From Salegentibacter sp. Hel_I_6 (lineage in GTDB: Bacteria; Bacteroidota; Bacteroidia; Flavobacteriales; Flavobacteriaceae), in contig NZ_JQNQ01000001.1 in the NCBI RefSeq assembly GCF_000745315.1, forward strand, positions 2,418,001 to 2,482,000: DNA of 64,000 nt, in the 5' to 3' direction. Below, piece by piece: positions 53,006 to 61,146 of this stretch. Position 1 is the stretch's first letter, and each line of letters opens with the position of its first letter. The translations under genes and the position numbers were made by a program. A model generated the notes under the pieces. It did no database searches, was not told where the DNA came from, and saw only the letters and a program-made list of their open reading frames with translations.

Positions 53006-56000
53006 CTATAGGGAGTTACTCCATTTTTTTGCTCGCACCTCAATGAGTTGTGCCTTTTCATTTAGCACAAAACTGGAAATCACCTTTTTTTCTTTTAAAT
53101 CCTTTATCAGTTTCAGGGTTTCCGTAGTTTCTGGAATATTAGGCCTATGATAACTTTCTACCATTTCGGAATATACCCCACCTAATCTATGTACTAACAC
53201 TCTAAGTTGATTCTGAGAAAAGGAATGTAGGTTCAGATTAAGCAACTTTATTTTTAATACTGTGTTGTTTTGATTTTTAAATAAATCTCTTAGAAAAGAA
53301 TATTCGATATCTTTTACCTTAAGCTTAGCTAATATAGAAATGACTATTGAGGATAATTGTTTATCATTTGCAATAAAACCATCGTCTAAATCATCAATAT
53401 ATTTTTTCTTCTGAGCAATTTGTATAATATCAGATTTCAGCAAATAATGAACATCCCCTTCTTCTAAATTATAGTTAGAATAATTTTCCGAAAAAATATT
53501 CCAGTTTTTTTCTATCAAGTAGAGATGAAGGTAATTATTTGTTTTTTTTAATTTTTTAAAGTTTTCATCTTTAAGAATTACTATTTGCTCATCGATTAAA
53601 GCTTTTAATTTTTTTGAATCAATCTTGGCCAAATCTATACCATCCCAATCTTTCTGTAATGATTTAATGAGATTGGAATAGCTCTGCAAGTTTAATTTTG
53701 AATTATATATAATGGATAATCCTAGAAAAGTTTCAGCTTCTGTTTCGTCCTCAGGATTATCTCTGTTTATTGATAAATTTTTTAAGACTGCATTTACAGA
53801 TTTATCATCAAGAAAAGCTTCTAATGTTTCATTAAGTTTAGTGTCCGTTCCTAAGGCTTTAAAATAATCAAGAACATTCTCCCAGTTTATTTTCAATTTT
53901 TTATTTCTGAGCAAAATCTCTTTTGCTTCTACATCATCTATTTTGGATAAATCGTTTATTATTTGATTGGATTGTAAAACAGCCTCTTCTTTCTGAATAT
54001 CAGTAAGCTCATCTTCATCAAGTAAATATATTATAGTGCTTTCAGATTCATTAGTATTACTTTTTAATTCTAGAAAGACATTATTCATATAATAATAAAT
54101 ATTTTCTTTTGTATATTTTATTAAGGGCTGGAACTTTGACTCAAGAATGCAAGTAAGATTCTGAGTTTGTAAATCTTCAAACGAAAATTTTTTCTCGCTA
54201 TAGTTTCTTAAGATAAAATGGATATTTCCAAAATTTAGTTGATAGTGGCTTTCTTTTATTAAGAACTCTTTCAGTTCTTTATTTGTAGTGGATTCAAGAA
54301 TCCCAATTTCCCGAAATTCAAGGTTCATCTTTTTGATAAGGTTCTTTACGAAAGTAATATCATCTTTAATCAAAAGATTTTCCAACGCTATAGGTTCATT
54401 ATTAACATAGGATTTGAACTTAGATTTTGAAGAAATATTTACTAGATTTTCTATTTTGGAATTATTGATTATTAGAATAAATAGCTTTTCAATTTGAGTA
54501 CGCTCATAATTATGATTTTCAATATAATCCCATATTGTACCCCACTTCGCTGTTAATAAGGAAAATAGTTGGGGGGTTTTATCAGAATTCTCAATAAACG
54601 ACTCCAAAAAATCTATAGAATATTCATCTTCCTTACTTATTAGATTGGTTATATCATTTAATTCATTTTTATACATTTTGGGGTTAGAAAGAAGAAATTC
54701 TAAAAGATTAATATTTAATGCTGATTGCTTACCGAAAAAACCTTTTGGAATATTTTGAATAACATATTTCTCATTTTGCATTTGTTGATTATAATCATTG
54801 TCAACTTCATTTAGCACATTGAGAATAAACTTTTTCTCTTCAACTGTTATCTCAGTATCATAGAATCTTGATATGTAATGACTGTAGTGCTCATCTATAT
54901 AACCATTTCGTAGTAGAAATATAATCAACCTTTCCTTTAATAAATCAGTATGGTCTAGAACATATTCTGAAATAGTGTTTTCTTGCAAAATTTGATAAAT
55001 ACTTTTTGTAGATAGAAGATTAATTTCTCTTTTTCTTGTACTTAGCTCTTGCTTTTTCTTTTCAACCTGGTTTCGATTCTTTTCTAAAACAAGGTTTTCT
55101 CTTTGCTTATATTTTTGATTAGAGTTAACCTCATTTTCTATGTCTTTAAATCCAAATGGCTCATTCCGATGTCCTTCATATTGATTTTGATTAATAGTAT
55201 AATATGTAATACTAGAGCATTCAGAAAGTTCTTTAAATTTATCGTCTTCAAATAGCTCCTTAAAGGTTATTTTCTTGTCGTTAATTCGAACAGCAGTGGG
55301 ACGGTCTCGACAAACCTTAAATATGCCACTGATATAAATACCTCGTAGTTCCGATATATTTTCTTCACACATATTTTCGAGAGATTCAATATCCTCGGTA
55401 AATCCTTTTATTTCCTCTCTTAATTCTTCAATTTTTTTGCTTAAAAAGTTGTTTTTCTGTTTTATAAGCTTGTGAAGTTTTCCATTATTATTCTGTAGTA
55501 AATCAAAATCTTCAGGCTCTAAATTTTTATATACGATTAAAGCTAAAAGTTTATTTTGGTCGGGAATTTCTAATAAAGATTCTCTATAGATAAAATATTC
55601 GTTACAAATATTATTTACCATTCTCATATCATTGATGAAAAATGAAATTTGATTGATAAAATCTTCTGTAGGTTTATAGAGGATTTCTCTTGTATTTCTA
55701 TCCTCTGGTTTTAAATTTTCATCGTTTTGTTCCACAATATCAGAACTATTTTTAGTTTGAAAATTTGTTTTATAGGATGGCAATGAAAGAAGCTTGTCCT
55801 TTAATTTGGACTTAGAATTAGAATAATTTATTACTGGTATTACTGGAATAGTTAAATCGAAGAATTTCGTTCTATTTTCGCCTTCGAAGATATCATCTCT
55901 TACTGCATAAAGAAATATTACTCTTTTGCTAATTTGGTTAGATTGATTTATTAAATAATTAATTTCTCTTAGCTTGGAGAAGATATGGGTGTCGTTGAAT

Positions 56001-56821
56001 CTGTCTAAATCCTCGATTATAACTAAGTCAAAATTATTCTTTTCGAAAAAGTATAATACTTCATCTAAATGTTTGTTGAGAATTGATTCGTTGACATTTT
56101 TGCCAATGTCAATTTCACCTTTTACACTAATTCTGGTTACTTTAGAATTGTTTACAAATCTTAATCCTTTTTTATATAAGAAAGTTCCTAAACCACCAAA
56201 GAAAATTAAACTAAGTAGAAGAGCTGAATAGTCAAATTCATTGTTTATATGCCACGTGGCAGGATTAAGGTTTTTTATATAACCATAACCAAAAAGAGCA
56301 AAGGAAGAGTATAGCCATAAAAGAATAGATACTGAATATATGAACAACTCCCACCATTTAAAGTCTATTATTCTTTTAAATCTAGAATCAGGTAATTTTT
56401 TCGAAGAAACACGATAAATAATCTGTTGGAGTATACTTAATTCTAATAATTTTTGATATTTATTAAAACTTTTATCGCTTTCATCTGGTTTCTCGAAAGA
56501 TGCTAGTGATAATTCTAAAACATTGAAAATGCCTTCATTTTTGGAAACAAAAGTTTTAATGATACTACTCTTTCCTGACCCGTATGAACCAGCTAGGGCA
56601 ATGTTTGTTATATTCTCATTCCTAACCGCTTCGTTTAAAGAAATTAGATAACTATCTATTGAATTATCGGAAATAATTCTAGGAGATAAAGGAGTTAAGA
56701 AGTTGGTGGTTTGAGCAAATTTTTCTTCAATTTTGTTAATTTGCTCTTTAGAATATTTAAGGATAAACTTATAAAACGCTATTTTCCAAATATTTATTTT
56801 TTTAATTATTGCTTTTCTCAT
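53006..56821 (-). CDS. Large membrane P-loop NTPase (KAP/YobI-type)
   Basis: The 1271-aa protein has Walker A (ALAGSYGSGKSSIIKT, residues 75-90) and Walker B (FDLVIIEDLDRFND, 263-276), with two transmembrane helices in between (about 155-178 and 198-214). A pair of membrane helices inserted inside the NTPase domain is the hallmark of KAP NTPases, and YobI-type proteins look alike. The rest is a 900-residue helical region with a coiled coil (about 460-500) and no recognised domain. Such proteins occur in bacterial conflict systems. The gene is third in the island's minus-strand operon. Confidence 0.8.
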   Translation of the reverse strand: MRKAIIKKINIWKIAFYKFILKYSKEQINKIEEKFAQTTNFLTPLSPRIISDNSIDSYLISLNEAVRNENITNIALAGSYGSGKSSIIKTFVSKNEGIFNVLELSLASFEKPDESDKSFNKYQKLLELSILQQIIYRVSSKKLPDSRFKRIIDFKWWELFIYSVSILLWLYSSFALFGYGYIKNLNPATWHINNEFDYSALLLSLIFFGGLGTFLYKKGLRFVNNSKVTRISVKGEIDIGKNVNESILNKHLDEVLYFFEKNNFDLVIIEDLDRFNDTHIFSKLREINYLINQSNQISKRVIFLYAVRDDIFEGENRTKFFDLTIPVIPVINYSNSKSKLKDKLLSLPSYKTNFQTKNSSDIVEQNDENLKPEDRNTREILYKPTEDFINQISFFINDMRMVNNICNEYFIYRESLLEIPDQNKLLALIVYKNLEPEDFDLLQNNNGKLHKLIKQKNNFLSKKIEELREEIKGFTEDIESLENMCEENISELRGIYISGIFKVCRDRPTAVRINDKKITFKELFEDDKFKELSECSSITYYTINQNQYEGHRNEPFGFKDIENEVNSNQKYKQRENLVLEKNRNQVEKKKQELSTRKREINLLSTKSIYQILQENTISEYVLDHTDLLKERLIIFLLRNGYIDEHYSHYISRFYDTEITVEEKKFILNVLNEVDNDYNQQMQNEKYVIQNIPKGFFGKQSALNINLLEFLLSNPKMYKNELNDITNLISKEDEYSIDFLESFIENSDKTPQLFSLLTAKWGTIWDYIENHNYERTQIEKLFILIINNSKIENLVNISSKSKFKSYVNNEPIALENLLIKDDITFVKNLIKKMNLEFREIGILESTTNKELKEFLIKESHYQLNFGNIHFILRNYSEKKFSFEDLQTQNLTCILESKFQPLIKYTKENIYYYMNNVFLELKSNTNESESTIIYLLDEDELTDIQKEEAVLQSNQIINDLSKIDDVEAKEILLRNKKLKINWENVLDYFKALGTDTKLNETLEAFLDDKSVNAVLKNLSINRDNPEDETEAETFLGLSIIYNSKLNLQSYSNLIKSLQKDWDGIDLAKIDSKKLKALIDEQIVILKDENFKKLKKTNNYLHLYLIEKNWNIFSENYSNYNLEEGDVHYLLKSDIIQIAQKKKYIDDLDDGFIANDKQLSSIVISILAKLKVKDIEYSFLRDLFKNQNNTVLKIKLLNLNLHSFSQNQLRVLVHRLGGVYSEMVESYHRPNIPETTETLKLIKDLKEKKVISSFVLNEKAQLIEVRAKKWSNSL

Positions 56822-56887
56822 ATAAGTGGATTAAAAGTCAAAATCGGTAATATGATTTTTTGGTTTAATTCAAATAATCCATCTTTC

Positions 56888-57787
56888 TTAATATCCATAA
56901 TTATCTTGGTTGCCGTTTCTAAATGAATTCATTATATGCTTCTCTTCGTTATCTGATTCCACGAATGAAGTTGGTATCACCGAGGAATATTTTATTCCAG
57001 TTTTCTTAAATTCTATATTTATTTCCTGGAATAAGAGATGATATATTTCTTCCAATTCTTCACACCTGTCATTAATATTATTAGATGGAATATGTTTTAT
57101 AATGCCGTATCTAAGTTTGAAAAAATTCATTCTATCTCTATAAAAGGAATATTTATTACAGTAATTAATACTATCAAGTAGTGTATTGTATTTATGATTT
57201 ATTCTCAGCAAGCTGTTCCATAAATTTTGATACATTCTTAGTTCCTTTTTCCAGAATTCTGGGAATTTCTTTTTAAAAACATTAGCACCAAGTACTATGG
57301 CTGCATAGTGGTGATTAAACCACCATTCCAGAGTTTCTATATTTTTTTCTTTGTATATAATTGATTTGAAATTCAAATATTCTCTTTCCTCTTTGAAAAC
57401 TGATTTCTTTTCGTAAGCAGCTAGCTTCTCTTTTAAAATTTTTATTGAAGGGTTTTTGCTCTTAAAAAAATTTTTTAGTGGTTCAATGTGGAGTAACTCA
57501 TGTTCCCACATTTTTTTACATTTTTCATCAGCAGCTAAACCTTCTTTTATAAGAAAGCTTGATAAATCATTAATTAGGGGGAGGGCCTCTTTGTAAGGAT
57601 TTTTTTTATTGTATGCATCAAATAATGCCTGAAACTCTTGGGATTGGTTAATAGGTTTCAAATCATTGAAATAATGAAGGTATTCTTCCAAATAAGCATT
57701 ATTTTTTTCGGTTTTATAAAGCTCTCTTATATCTCGAAGGATTCGATGGGTATCAAACCAAAACTGCCTAGCGTAAGATTTTGACAT
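56888..57787 (-). CDS. Unknown 299-aa helical protein of the island operon
   Basis: The protein is predicted to be mostly helical and basic, rich in K, N, F, Y and W, with blocks such as RQFWFDTHRILRDIRELYKTEK and WKKELRMYQNLWNSLLRINHKYN. I recognise no domain and no signal peptide. It starts 11 bp after the Mrr-N-like gene and precedes the NTPase gene by 66 bp, so it belongs to the same transcription unit. A role in the system with the NTPase and endonuclease is inferred from position. Confidence 0.8.
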   Translation of the reverse strand: MSKSYARQFWFDTHRILRDIRELYKTEKNNAYLEEYLHYFNDLKPINQSQEFQALFDAYNKKNPYKEALPLINDLSSFLIKEGLAADEKCKKMWEHELLHIEPLKNFFKSKNPSIKILKEKLAAYEKKSVFKEEREYLNFKSIIYKEKNIETLEWWFNHHYAAIVLGANVFKKKFPEFWKKELRMYQNLWNSLLRINHKYNTLLDSINYCNKYSFYRDRMNFFKLRYGIIKHIPSNNINDRCEELEEIYHLLFQEINIEFKKTGIKYSSVIPTSFVESDNEEKHIMNSFRNGNQDNYGY

Positions 57788-57798
57788 TTTGCTACATT

Positions 57799-58104
57799 TT
57801 ATTTATCGAATACCATAAAGAAGGCGAAGTTCTTTAAAATTTGAATTCCCTGGGAACTAATACTGTATTTACCACGTCTAGGCTTATTAAACAAACTAGA
57901 CGTATTCAAATAGCTTAAAGCCCATAAAATACGGTCGTGAAAAATATGACCATTCCCTGAAGGGTACATTATGGCTATTTCTTCTTCTGTAAGCTTAAAA
58001 TGTTTTCCTAGAGGTTCTACGAAGTCTTTTAGTTTAAGTACATCATGCGTTGTGAGAAGTTGGAGTGCAGGTACTCGTATCTCATCATGTGTAGTTATTG
58101 CCAT
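57799..58104 (-). CDS. Stand-alone Mrr N-terminal winged-helix protein
   Basis: The 101-aa product resembles the N-terminal domain of Mrr restriction endonucleases: a start like VPALQLLTTHDVLKLKDFVE, LTEEEIAIMYPSGNGHIFHDRILWALSYL and PRRGKYSISSQGIQIL. The Mrr catalytic domain is absent and the protein stops soon after the winged helix. It may be a DNA-binding regulator of the operon, a targeting subunit, or the remnant of a truncated Mrr gene. It is first in the operon. Confidence 0.8.
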   Translation of the reverse strand: MAITTHDEIRVPALQLLTTHDVLKLKDFVEPLGKHFKLTEEEIAIMYPSGNGHIFHDRILWALSYLNTSSLFNKPRRGKYSISSQGIQILKNFAFFMVFDK

Positions 58105-58176
58105 CTATAAGTTGAGGTTATGATTAAATAGGGTAGGGTTCCAGAGTTTAAAAGTAATGTTTTTTAAATATCTTAA

Positions 58177-58184
58177 CAAAAATA
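58177..58184 (-). promoter_or_regulatory. -7 promoter element of the defence operon
   Basis: TATTTTTG on the minus strand, 73 nt before the Mrr-N-like start. The leader between holds the CCAGAGTTTA motif (58141-58150) that recurs at 58254-58263. Confidence 0.4.
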
Positions 58185-58245
58185 ACTTATTGGCTTCACT
58201 TGAGCCCTAAGCAGGAGTTTGAAAGTGTCTTACTAGTAAATTAGG

Positions 58246-58264
58246 GTAAACTCCCAGAGTTTAC
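58246..58264. promoter_or_regulatory. Operator-like inverted repeat upstream of the defence operon
   Basis: GTAAACTC-CCA-GAGTTTAC has perfect 8-bp arms and a 3-bp spacer. Its right half CCAGAGTTTA is repeated at 58141-58150. The Mrr-N-like winged-helix protein could bind it. The rest of the 58,105-58,860 stretch is very A+T rich, with one GTGTTT-ATG-AAAACAC hairpin near 58,530 and no gene. Confidence 0.4.
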
Positions 58265-58785
58265 TAAAACTAATCGCAAACGGCGTAATTTTAATTAATA
58301 ATTATTTATAAATTACTGCGAACAACAATGTTACTTTTGTGTACTTTTAGGACTGTTTATATGTACTTTTCTTGCAGTATGTGACAGTATAACTAGGGTA
58401 GTTGTGAAATAGATAATTGGTATATATTATTTTATAATTTATTGATTAGAAAGTGTGTCAGACCCCTCCCTGACTGGTTTGGATGAGGGTGTTGTATCCT
58501 CCCTCCCTTTAGAGACCTACCCCCGTTAGTGTTTATGAAAACACGGGTTAGTCTTCAAATTTTTCATAAAATTTTTTAGATTTTATTTTTTTAGGATAAA
58601 ATAAAGATAGAGTTGGGATATTTGAATTTTCCAATCAATTCAAAAATAAAATTCAATATTAAATATTGGAGTTTCTATTCTAAAGATAAAAAGAAAGGGT
58701 AATATCTAGATTACTTCTTAGTATTTTTAATATATACTTTAAATTAACTTTAATAAGTTACTCTAATTATGAAGTAACCCTCATC

Positions 58786-58834
58786 TTACCATAGGGAAAT
58801 GTCTATGTTACTTTAGGGTAATGTAAGAATTACC
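58786..58834 (+). promoter_or_regulatory. Operator-like repeats upstream of the 39-aa/214-aa pair
   Basis: TTACCATAGGGAAATG (58786-58801) and TTACTTTAGGGTAATG (58808-58823) are 22 bp apart, two helical turns, and share TTAC-N2-TAGGG-N-AATG. The inverted repeat GGTAAT-GTAAGA-ATTACC (58817-58834) overlaps the second. They lie 27-75 bp before the small ORF. Confidence 0.5.
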
Positions 58835-58860
58835 ATAATATACTTTGTACATTATTTATT

Positions 58861-58980
58861 ATGTCCTTCAATAGGTTTTCAAAAAAACTTAATGAGGTGG
58901 CATTAGTATTTTCTTTGTTTTCCGAAAACAAAAATGTAGACTTGTTAGTGAATACTAGAAATAACAATAAAATATTATGA
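58861..58980 (+). CDS. Small 39-aa protein coupled to the next gene
   Basis: ATG at 58861 opens a 39-codon frame (MSFNRFSKKLNEVALVFSLF, then a K/N-rich tail), ending in TGA at 58978-58980. Its stop overlaps the ATG of the next gene (ATGA), the usual sign of translational coupling. An operator-like repeat array lies upstream. No domain is recognised. The coupling makes it more likely real than most frames of this size. Confidence 0.55.
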   Translation: MSFNRFSKKLNEVALVFSLFSENKNVDLLVNTRNNNKIL

Positions 58981-59621
58981 GTAATATAAGCAGATTAGAA
59001 GAATTAAATAAAGAAGTCTATGGTATAAGATTTTTAAAAAAATATCCAATATTGGAAAAAATTGAGTTAACTAGATTAGAAATTAATCTTATAGAGTTGA
59101 TATTATCGTTTCAAAATCAAAATAAACAACTCCAAATGAGGTATGATAAAATTGGATATTACATTGGAGTACAGGGAGAATATAAGAATAAAGGTGTAGG
59201 CAATATCGTTTTAAAACTAAAAAAAGCTAAAATCATAAATACCAAGCCCGAGAAGTATGGAATTAATAGAGGCGCTAAATCTTCACTTTCGGTTAATTTA
59301 GATAAGCTTATCAGTTTAATAGAACATAAAGTTCAAAATGAGAATTCATCCAAGAAAAATGAGGGTGAAGTTAAAAATGTGCCAGAGGAAGTGAATATAC
59401 ACAAGTATACTGGTAACGCGGATTTTTTGAAAATACTAAGAAAAAATTTCGGTAGCTCATCTGTAGAAAATACAGGGTTACTTGAATTTCTTGAGGAGTT
59501 TGAGATATATTGTGTAGACAAAATCAAAAATGGTGATAAATCGTTATTTAATTTAAAGCGGGATATAAGTTATATGATTGAAAAGCTAAAAGATGATTTT
59601 CCTAATTTAAAAATAGCATAA
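58977..59621 (+). CDS. Hypothetical 214-aa island protein with HTH-like segment
   Basis: The protein has an N-terminal part that looks like a winged-helix (residues about 30-110: ELTRLEINLIELILSFQ, MRYDKIGYYIGV, then GVGNIVLKLKKAKIINT) and a helical C-terminal part. I recognise no family. Its position at the end of the island, opposite the integrase, and the repeat array upstream suggest a regulator or replication/excision factor; this is inference. A hairpin follows. Confidence 0.6.
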   Translation: MSNISRLEELNKEVYGIRFLKKYPILEKIELTRLEINLIELILSFQNQNKQLQMRYDKIGYYIGVQGEYKNKGVGNIVLKLKKAKIINTKPEKYGINRGAKSSLSVNLDKLISLIEHKVQNENSSKKNEGEVKNVPEEVNIHKYTGNADFLKILRKNFGSSSVENTGLLEFLEEFEIYCVDKIKNGDKSLFNLKRDISYMIEKLKDDFPNLKIA

Positions 59622-59658
59622 AAATAAGATTGTTTGGATATCAATTCAAGGAAAAAGG

Positions 59659-59704
59659 ATGGAGGTGAAGATGGTTCTCATAATAAATTTATCTTTGCCT
59701 CCAT
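59659..59704 (+). terminator. Hairpin after the 214-aa gene
   Basis: ATGGAGG-TGA-AGAT pairs with ATCT-TTG-CCTCCAT. There is no strong U tract, so it is only a probable terminator. Confidence 0.4.
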
Positions 59705-59737
59705 TATTTACGAAATTATGTTAAAGAATCCGATTTG

Positions 59738-59755
59738 TTGTACCATTGTTGTACA
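59738..59755 (+). repeat. Paired TTGTAC sites near attR (likely integrase arm sites)
   Basis: TTGTACC (59738-59744) and TTGTACA (59749-59755), 11 bp apart, match the left-end pair in sequence, spacing and orientation. Confidence 0.55.
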
Positions 59756-59805
59756 ATAATATTGTTTTATAGCTTAAGTAATTGATTTATAAATAACTAT
59801 AGGTG

Positions 59806-59831
59806 TTTCTTTAATTTTACCAAAATATTAA
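59806..59831 (+). repeat. attR: 26-bp direct repeat, right end of the island
   Basis: An exact copy of 47587-47612, eight bases before the trmB start. Insertion therefore leaves the trmB coding region intact but replaces its upstream sequence. Confidence 0.85.
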
Positions 59832-59839
59832 ATTAAGGC

Positions 59840-60514
59840 GTGGGAAGTAAGAATAAATTAAGACGATTCAGGGAGAACGAAACATTTGAAAATGTGATAC
59901 AACCCTCCCGGGAAGAGCTGGAGAAGGATCAGTTCAAATTAAAAGGAAATTGGAATAAAGATTTTTTTAAAAATGATCATCCTATCGTTTTGGAATTGGG
60001 CTGCGGAAAAGGAGAATACACCATTGGCCTTTCTAAGCAGGATTCAGCAAAAAATTTTATTGGAATAGATATTAAAGGAGCCAGGTTTTGGAGAGGTGCA
60101 AAGACGGCTATAGAAGATGATCTAAAGAATGTAGCTTTTCTAAGAACGCAAATAGAACTTATAGATACTATTTTTGCTGAAAATGAAGTAGATGAAATCT
60201 GGATCACTTTTCCAGATCCGCAAATTAAATACAAGCGCACCAAACACCGCTTAACGAATACCGAATTCCTTCAAAAATACAAACACATTCTAAAACCTGA
60301 AGGAGTGGTAAACCTTAAAACCGATAGTGAATTTATGCACGGTTATACGCTTGGTCTTCTCCACGGCGAAGGTCATGAGATTCTATATGCACATCACGAT
60401 ATTTATAAAAATGAATATTCTCCAAAAGCAGTTAGAGAAATTCAAACTTTCTATGAAAAACAGTATCTTGACCGGGGAAAACCTATAACTTACATTCAGT
60501 TTAGAATAAAATAA
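59840..60514 (+). CDS. trmB: tRNA (guanine-N7)-methyltransferase
   Basis: The 224-aa SAM-dependent methyltransferase has the TrmB blocks: VLELGCGKGEYT (motif I), FIGIDIKGARFWRGAK and the WITFPDPQIKYKRTKHRL motif that binds tRNA. It methylates G46 of tRNA. It starts with GTG, eight bases after attR, and is the right chromosomal neighbour of the island. It leads an operon with the next two genes. Confidence 0.95.
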   Translation: MGSKNKLRRFRENETFENVIQPSREELEKDQFKLKGNWNKDFFKNDHPIVLELGCGKGEYTIGLSKQDSAKNFIGIDIKGARFWRGAKTAIEDDLKNVAFLRTQIELIDTIFAENEVDEIWITFPDPQIKYKRTKHRLTNTEFLQKYKHILKPEGVVNLKTDSEFMHGYTLGLLHGEGHEILYAHHDIYKNEYSPKAVREIQTFYEKQYLDRGKPITYIQFRIK

Positions 60515-60520
60515 GTCTCT

Positions 60521-61144
60521 TTGGAGGAAACAAAACTTTTTCTAATCACTTATTTGGCGGCCTTACTTGGGGTAATACCTCCAGGTTTGGTGAATATGAC
60601 AGTGGCTAAAACCTGTGTTGAAAAAGGAAAGAAAAACGGACTTTACGTTGCGTTCGGTGCTACTATTGTAGTGATTATTCAGGCAACCGTGGCCGTGCTA
60701 CTCGCTAAATATATATTCGGAAATGAATTTGTGCAGAATATTTTATTGCGGGCTGGTCTTGTAATATTTATTCTCCTGGCGGTTTACTTTTTTATTCAGG
60801 CAAAGAAACGAGGAGGTATAGAACATAAATCCCGCAAAGCAAATTCCAACAGTATTTTTAAAGGAATGCTTGTGGCCGCCCTTAACATTTTTCCCGTTCC
60901 TTATTTTGTGGCTATAGCCGGTGCACTTAATATTGGAACAGGTATTTCTTACGATTGGTCCCGAATTATAGCATTTGTTTTGGCTGCATCTATGGGAAGT
61001 TTTACCACCTTGTATATATACGTGATTTCTTTTATTAGAATTGAAAAACAAGCGGAAGCTTTTTCAAAATACTCTAATTATTTTATGACAGCCCTTATGC
61101 TGGTATTGATAATTGTAACACTACTTAGAATTTATTACTCTTAA
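60521..61144 (+). CDS. LysE family transporter
   Basis: The 207-aa membrane protein has about six helices and the LysE/RhtB opening (ALLGVIPPGLVNMTVAKTCVEKG). It has a TTG start six bases after trmB. Members export amino acids or related metabolites. The substrate is unknown. The next gene starts 2 bp after its stop. Confidence 0.85.
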   Translation: MEETKLFLITYLAALLGVIPPGLVNMTVAKTCVEKGKKNGLYVAFGATIVVIIQATVAVLLAKYIFGNEFVQNILLRAGLVIFILLAVYFFIQAKKRGGIEHKSRKANSNSIFKGMLVAALNIFPVPYFVAIAGALNIGTGISYDWSRIIAFVLAASMGSFTTLYIYVISFIRIEKQAEAFSKYSNYFMTALMLVLIIVTLLRIYYS

Positions 61145-61146
61145 TT

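Larger units (their letters stand above)
47587..59831. mobile_element. Integrative genomic island of 12.2 kb with a tyrosine integrase and defence cargo
   Basis: The element is bounded by the exact 26-bp repeat at each end. It carries an integrase next to attL, paired TTGTAC sites near both ends, and a gene content unrelated to the housekeeping genes outside (47552 side and trmB). Base use is more A+T rich than in the flanks, by eye. No relaxase, conjugation or virion genes are seen, so it is a non-conjugative, presumably mobilised, island. Confidence 0.85.

Noticed and set aside
58440..58560. Possible transfer origin (G/C-rich patch with a hairpin)
   Set aside because: No relaxase or mobilisation gene is seen in the island, and the hairpin is short.
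47587..59831. Prophage interpretation of the island
   Set aside because: There is an integrase but no capsid, terminase, portal or tail gene.
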